Positions 58,960 through 64,000 of a stretch of DNA of 64,000 bases are shown one piece after another (positions within the stretch are counted from its first letter, which is position 1; every line of letters starts with the position of its first letter). Source of the DNA: Rhodiola kirilowii. Its lineage: Eukaryota; Streptophyta; Magnoliopsida; Saxifragales; Crassulaceae. The DNA is taken from contig JAUCNB010000019.1 of assembly GCA_033675215.1 (NCBI GenBank), positions 1,116,001 through 1,180,000 on the forward strand, given 5' to 3'. The position numbers and the translations under genes are program-made. The notes beneath the pieces were generated by a model that was not told where the DNA came from, searched no databases, and saw only the letters and a list, made by a program, of their open reading frames with translations.

Positions 58960-60400
58960 ATGGCAGGTGATGGAGATGAATATGAAATTGATGGCGCTGG
59001 ACAACTCAATCAGCCCATCACACGTTTCCATTTCAATGTCTTACGTGATCATCTTCGTCAAGAATTTAGAGCGAGTCTTGATACAGTTGAGGAGAAGCAA
59101 GACAAGCTGTCCGAAGACCTTCAACAACTTATGGGTAATGTTAATGATCAACTAACACAAAATCTTGCTGCAATGCAAGTTGATCTTGTAGCTCAGATTG
59201 TCCGAGAGCTTCGTCAAGTCCCAGGAGATGCAAGTGTGCATGGTGATGAGCATGATGACATAAATGATGAAACTGCTGCCCGTAATGCCCAAGGACGAAG
59301 GAATCAAGTTGCTGGCCATAGAACAATGCGGCTGATGGTCATCGATATGATGGTCGTGGTGATATTCGTAGAAACAATGGTGGTGGTACTGCTGGTCGTG
59401 GTCGTGGAAGAGGACGCGGAAGAGGTAATATCGATCATGATGATTTTGATGATGAATATGAGGATGATGATTATGGACTGCATAGGAATGATGGGTTTCG
59501 TAGACGAGGAAACTATGGACGCGAACAGCGTGATGAGGAGAGATTTGGCAAGCTGAAATTTACCATGCCAAAGTTTGATGGTGGATCTGACCCGGAAGCT
59601 TATCTCACTTGGGAGTTAAAGGTTGATAAGATATTTCGCATGCATAATTATTCTGAGGAGAAGAAGCTTGCTATGGCTTCACTTGAGTTTGAAGATTATG
59701 CCCTAATCTGGTGGGAGCAAGTTCAATCTCAGCGAGAAGAAGGAGGAGGAGTGCCTATTTCTACATGGGCAGAAATGAAAAGGGAGATGAGGGCGAGATT
59801 CATTCCAAGACATTATCGAAGAGACATCTTTGATAAACTCCAGAATTTGAGGCAAGGGAAACAATCTGTTGAGGAGTATCATAAGGAGATGGAGAAAGCC
59901 ATGATTCGAGCCAATATACATGAACACGAAGAGCAGTCCATGGCACGATTTTTGTATGGTTTAAACCCAAATGTGAAGCGAATTGTTGAATTGCAGCCCT
60001 ACCATAATGTTATAGAGTTGGTGCATTTAGCTTCAAAGGCTGAGCGTCAACTACAAGATGACTCCAAGCAAAGCAGATCTACCTCATTCATTGCTCGATC
60101 TGCCACTAATGGAAGCAAGTTTGTACCTCAATTTAGTGTTGGCCGAGGAATCACAGCAAGTTCTAGTGGAGGTAGCCGAGCCTTTGCTCGATCAACTACA
60201 AGTGGAGCTGATGTTTCAACTCCAAGGGAGAAAGGTAAACAAGTAGCAACATCTATATCATCTTCTGTTGCATCTACAGGTAAGAGTCGTGACGTTGTAT
60301 GCTTTAAGTGCAATGGGCGTGGTCATATGATTAAGGAGTGCCCTAACAATCGCACTATGCTTGTCACGGAAGAAGGGGAATATGAATCTGCTAGCGATTT
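58960..60400 (+). pseudogene. gag region of the gypsy element (fossil)
   Basis: Begins MAGDGDEYEIDG, then a helical, glutamine-rich N-terminal part and an arginine/glycine- and aspartate-rich linker. The conserved plant gypsy capsid core follows (MPKFDGGSDPEAYLTWE, later YALIWWEQV), and a CX2CX4HX4C nucleocapsid knuckle (CFKCNGRGHMIKEC) lies at 60300-60341. Gag forms the virus-like particle and packages the RNA. The element as a whole carries about two interruptions. Confidence 0.85.
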
Positions 60401-60519
60401 GGAAGAAGATGTTGGAGGCGATATGTTAGAAGGAGAAGAACAAACATATTGTGACTTTGAACAAGGCACATCACTTGTTGTTACCGAGGTGCTAAGTGTA
60501 CAAATCAAGGAGACTGAAA

Positions 60520-60880
60520 ATTGTCAACGACACAATCTTTTCCAAACAAGAGCTAGAATCGAGGATAAGGTATGCAAGGTTATAATTGATGGAGGGAGCT
60601 GCCATAATCTTGCAAGTAAGGAGATGTGTGAAAAACTTGGACTCAAGCTGCTGCAACATCCCTACCCATACCATGTGCAATGGTTAAGTGATTGTGGTGA
60701 GATGAAGATTACACACAAGGTGAAGGTTCAATTCAAAATTGGTGATTACATCGACGTAGTCGAGTGTGATGTAGTACCAATGAAGGTATGCCACTTGCTA
60801 TTGGGAAGGCCGTGGCAATATGATCTTTCAGCCCAACACTGTGGACGGACCAACCAATACACTATCAAGTGGAAAGGGAA
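60520..60880 (+). pseudogene. aspartic protease region (fossil)
   Basis: Contains VIIDGGSCHNLAS, with the catalytic Asp in the DGGSC form common in plant chromoviruses, followed by the LLLGRPWQYD signature that closes retroelement protease folds. It cleaves the Gag-Pol precursor. The next ~320 bp are a charged linker leading into reverse transcriptase. Confidence 0.85.
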
Positions 60881-61199
60881 GGATTTGGTGCTGAGACCCA
60901 TGACGCCGCAACAAATCATGACTGAACACATGCAAAAGGTTTCTTCACAGAGGAGTGAGAATGAGCGAGAGAAACAGAAATTGAGTGACCTACACACATC
61001 TGAGAGTGAGCGCCCCAAATCAAACACGAGAGACAAAAAGAAAAGAGAGGGAGAGAACTTAGTCATGCTAGCTACAAAATCTGAGTTGAGAGATGTGATA
61101 CAAAGCCCAGATTGTGTGATCTTTGTACTCATGTACAAAGATACTTTGGTATCTACTAACGACTTAACTTGTCTTCCCAGTGCCTTTTCTCGTGTTTTG

Positions 61200-61980
61200 C
61201 AGGATTACAAGGATGTCTTTCCGGAGGAGGTTCCAGCGGGTTTACCTCCATTGCGTGGCATTGAACATCAAATTGATCTCATTCCAGGAGCTTCACTTCC
61301 AAACCGACCACCATACCGTACAAATCCCGAAGAAACAAAGGAGATACAAAGGCAGGTACAAGAACTTTTAAATAAAGGTTATGTACGTGAAAGTTTAAGT
61401 CCTTGTGCAGTGCCTGTGATTTTAGTTCCTAAGAAAGATGGATCTTGGCGTATGTGTGTTGATTGTAGGGCCATAAATAATATAACTGTTAGATATCGTC
61501 ATCCTATTCCTAGGCTAGAGGATATGCTAGATGAACTAAGTGGCTCTATTATCTTCTCTAAAATTGATTTGCGAAGTGGATATCACCAGATTAGGATGAA
61601 AGAAGGAGATGAATGGAAAACAGCATTCAAAACAAAATTTGGATTGTATGAATGGTTAGTCATGCCTTTTGGTTTAACTAACGCCCCTAGTACCTTCATG
61701 AGATTAATGAACCATGTTTTGAGAGCTTATATTGGCAGATTTGTTGTTGTGTACTTTGATGATATCTTGATATACAGTAGGTCCAAGGAAGAACATCTTG
61801 ATCATATCAAACAAGTGTTGGATGTTCTTAGGAAAGAAAAGTTATATGCTAACATGGAAAAGTGCTCATTTTGCACAAACAAGGTTGTGTTTCTTAGCTA
61901 TGTTGTTTCAGGGCAAGGAATTGAAGTTGATGAATCAAAGGTAGAGGCAATCAAGAATTGGCCAACTCCTATCAATGTAA
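61200..61980 (+). pseudogene. reverse transcriptase region (fossil)
   Basis: Typical Ty3/gypsy reverse transcriptase: the entry sequence VFPEEVPAGLPP, the RMCVDCRAINN block, the KIDLRSGYHQIRM block with the first catalytic Asp, MPFGLTNAPSTFMRLMN, and the YFDDILIYS active-site box near 61752-61778. It copies the element RNA into cDNA. Confidence 0.93.
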
Positions 61981-62049
61981 GTCAAGTTAGAAGTTTTCAT
62001 GGTCTTGCTGGTTTCTATTGAAGATTTGTGAAAGATTTTAGTACCATTG

Positions 62050-62540
62050 CTGCACCATTAAATGAACTAACAAAGAAAGGAGTTGTTTTTAAATGGGATG
62101 AGCCACAAGAAAATGCCTTCCTTGAGCTTAAGAAGCGATTAACTGAAGCACCTTTGCTAGTCTTACCTGATTTCATGAAAACCTTTGAAATAGAATGTGA
62201 TGCTAGTGGAATAGGTATTGGAGGTGTATTGATGCAAGAACGTAAACCGGTTGCATATTTTAGTGAGAAATTGAGTGGTGCACAACTGAATTATTCTGTT
62301 TATGATAAAGAATTGTATGCTTTGGTTCGTGCACTTGAAACATGGCAACATTACTTATGGCCAAAAGAGTTTGTTATACATTCTGATCATGAAGCTTTGA
62401 AACATTTAAAGAGTCAAGCTAATCTGAATAGGAGGCATGCTAAATGGGTTGAATTTATTGAAACCTTTCCATATGTTGTGAAGTATAAGAAGGGCAAAGA
62501 AAATATGGTTGCTGATGCTTTATCTCGTAGACATGTTTTG
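62050..62540 (+). pseudogene. RNase H region (fossil)
   Basis: Shows the gypsy RNase H series: [18 protein letters not shown] with the first catalytic Asp, [20 protein letters not shown] with the Glu, and [12 protein letters not shown] with the second Asp, ending VADALSRR. It degrades RNA in the RNA/DNA hybrid. Confidence 0.9.
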
Positions 62541-62559
62541 TTACAACAGTTAGAGGTAA

Positions 62560-63820
62560 ACGTGCTTGGACTTGAGAGTTTGAAAGAATTGTATGTTGCT
62601 GATCCTAACTTTTCAGAACCATATGAGAAATGCCACGATGGGAAAGGATGGGATAAATATCATGTGCATGATGGATTTCTTTTTAGGGCTAACAAGCTTT
62701 GTGTTCCAGATTCTTCGGTTAGACCCTTGTTAGTGCAGGAATCACATGCAGGTGGTTTGATGGGCCACTTTGGCCGTGAAAAGACTTATGAGATGTTGGC
62801 TGATCATTTTTATTGGCCAAAGATGAGGAAAGATGTTGAAAGATTTGTGCAACGATGCGTCACATGTCACAAAGCTAAGTCAAAACTTAATCCCCACGAT
62901 TTATATACTCCCCTACCTGTTCCAAATGCTCCTTGGGAAGATATTAGCATGGATTTTGTTTTAGGACTGCCTAGGACTAAGAGGGGGAGGGATTCTGTTT
63001 TTGTAGTTGTTGATAGATTTTCGAAAATGGCACATTTCATTCCATGTCATAAGAGCGATGATGCTTCACATGTTGCTGATTTGTTTTTCAGGGAAATTGT
63101 GCGCCTTCATGGAATGCCGAGAACAATTGTTTCAGATCGTGATGTGAAGTTTATGAGTTACTTTTGGAAAACTTTGTGGGCTAAGCTTGGAACAAAGTTG
63201 CTATTTTCGACAACGTGTCACCCACAAACTGATGGACAAACAGAGGTGGTGAATCGAACTCTTTCAACACTATTGAGGACAATGATCAAGAAAAATTTGA
63301 AGGAATGGGAAGATTGCTTGCCACACGTTGAGTTTGCTTACAATAGAGTTGTTCACTCTACTACCGGCATGTGCCCCTTTGAGGTGGTTTATGGGTTCAA
63401 GCCAATTGCACCTATTGACTTGCTGCCACTTCCATTGCAAGAGAGGAGTAATATGGAGGCGTCAAAACGTGCTGAATATGTGAAGAAAATTCATGAGAAA
63501 ACCAAAGAGGAAATAGAGAAAAAGGGAGAGTACTATGCCGCAAAGGCCAACAAAAACCGCAAGAAGGTGACTTTTAACCCCGGTGATCTTGTCTGGGTAC
63601 ACTTGCGTAAAGATCGTTTTCCAGAGAAGCGCAAGTCAAAACTAATGCCTCGCGGAGATGGACCATTCAAAGTGCTTTCGAGGATAAATGACAATGCTTA
63701 CAAAATTGAGCTTCCAGAAGACTATGCGGTGAGTCCAACATTCAACGTAGCTGATTTGTCTCCTTACGTGGGTCAAGAAGAATTAGAGTCGAGGACGACT
63801 CATTTTCAAGAGGGGGAGGA
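62560..63820 (+). pseudogene. integrase region (fossil)
   Basis: N-terminal HHCC zinc site ([10 protein letters not shown] ... CVTCHKAK, about 62746-62880). The catalytic core has the DDE residues in [20 protein letters not shown] and [13 protein letters not shown]. The C-terminal GPF/Y-type module is [20 protein letters not shown]. No classical chromodomain is seen; the tail continues across the polypurine tract into the LTR. Integrase inserts cDNA, and in CRM elements the C-terminal region is thought to guide it to centromeric chromatin. Confidence 0.9.
63808..63820 (+). other. polypurine tract
   Basis: AAGAGGGGGAGGA, thirteen purines ending directly at the TG of the 3' LTR, is the expected primer for plus-strand synthesis. 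It also lies within the coding frame (QEGEDDEDP). Confidence 0.9.
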
Positions 63821-64000
63821 TGATGAGGATCCTATACGCGTACAAGCTGATACATCGACTAAAGATGCTTATCTTGGTCCCATGACTAGGAATCGTGCCA
63901 AACAAATTCAACAAGAGGTGAATTCGCTCTTAACTCACCTTCATGATGATATTAATGACAATTATATACTGCCTAAGTCTCGAGTGCTTCTTTTACTCAG
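63821..64000 (+). repeat. 3' LTR, first 180 bp (cut by window end)
   Basis: Matches 57835 onward with one difference in 180 bp. It encodes the continuation of the polyprotein ([17 protein letters not shown], then [15 protein letters not shown]). If equal in length to the 5' LTR it should end near 64479. Confidence 0.93.

Larger units (their letters stand above)
57835..64000 (+). mobile_element. Ty3/gypsy LTR retroelement, probable CRM chromovirus; right end outside window
   Basis: Fossil LTR element inserted in the satellite. Parts in order: 5' LTR, tRNA-Met primer binding site, leader, gag with CCHC knuckle, protease, reverse transcriptase, RNase H, integrase, polypurine tract, and the first 180 bp of the 3' LTR. 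This pol order is that of Ty3/gypsy. The gag and protease style (DGGSC) and a polyprotein that reads through the polypurine tract into the 3' LTR, ending in a [12 protein letters not shown]-type tail, point to the CRM lineage of plant chromoviruses. That is inference from recalled family features. The coding region is interrupted at about two places, so this copy looks non-functional, but the 1-in-180 LTR difference suggests an age of only a few hundred thousand years at usual plant rates, with wide error. Predicted full length is about 6.65 kb. Confidence 0.93.

Overview
This window looks like repeat-rich, probably centromeric or pericentromeric, DNA of a flowering plant. No host gene is visible in its 64 kb. 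About 55 kb is one tandem satellite with a 140-bp monomer, roughly 390 copies in the same orientation. The rest is three retroelement insertions. The plant assignment rests on a DUF4283/CCHC-type LINE ORF1 and on a Ty3/gypsy chromovirus with an initiator-tRNA-Met-type primer binding site. I cannot name the species.

Layout. 1-4130: satellite. 4131-6406: a LINE-type retroelement on the + strand that carries ORF1 only, with a CAGATC-rich 5' leader, a 468-codon ORF1, a short 3' UTR, a 77-A tail and a perfect 13-bp target duplication. 6407-29834: satellite with nested higher-order repeats (2.36 kb, 3.09 kb and 5.34 kb). 29835-30501: a second, 5'-truncated copy of the same LINE family on the - strand. 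30502-57834: satellite with a different higher-order organisation, mainly 11-monomer units of 1.54-1.55 kb. 57835-64000: a Ty3/gypsy element, probably of the CRM (centromeric retrotransposon) lineage, inserted into the satellite and running off the right edge inside its 3' LTR.

How the parts relate. The satellite monomer is built from short modules: two tandem copies of a 21-bp block plus inverted copies of the same words. Length variants of 119, 140 and 161 bp follow from losing or gaining one 21-bp block. A 174-bp variant carries a 34-bp internal duplication. Near-identical multi-kilobase blocks sharing private variants indicate recent unequal exchange or segmental duplication. The two LINE copies share the same ORF1-to-3'UTR junction with no reverse transcriptase, so they belong to a non-autonomous family that must be moved by an enzyme supplied elsewhere. 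The gypsy element has a 659-bp 5' LTR whose visible counterpart differs at 1 of 180 positions, so it is young, although its coding region is interrupted at about two places. It reads its polyprotein C-terminus into the 3' LTR, which fits CRM elements.
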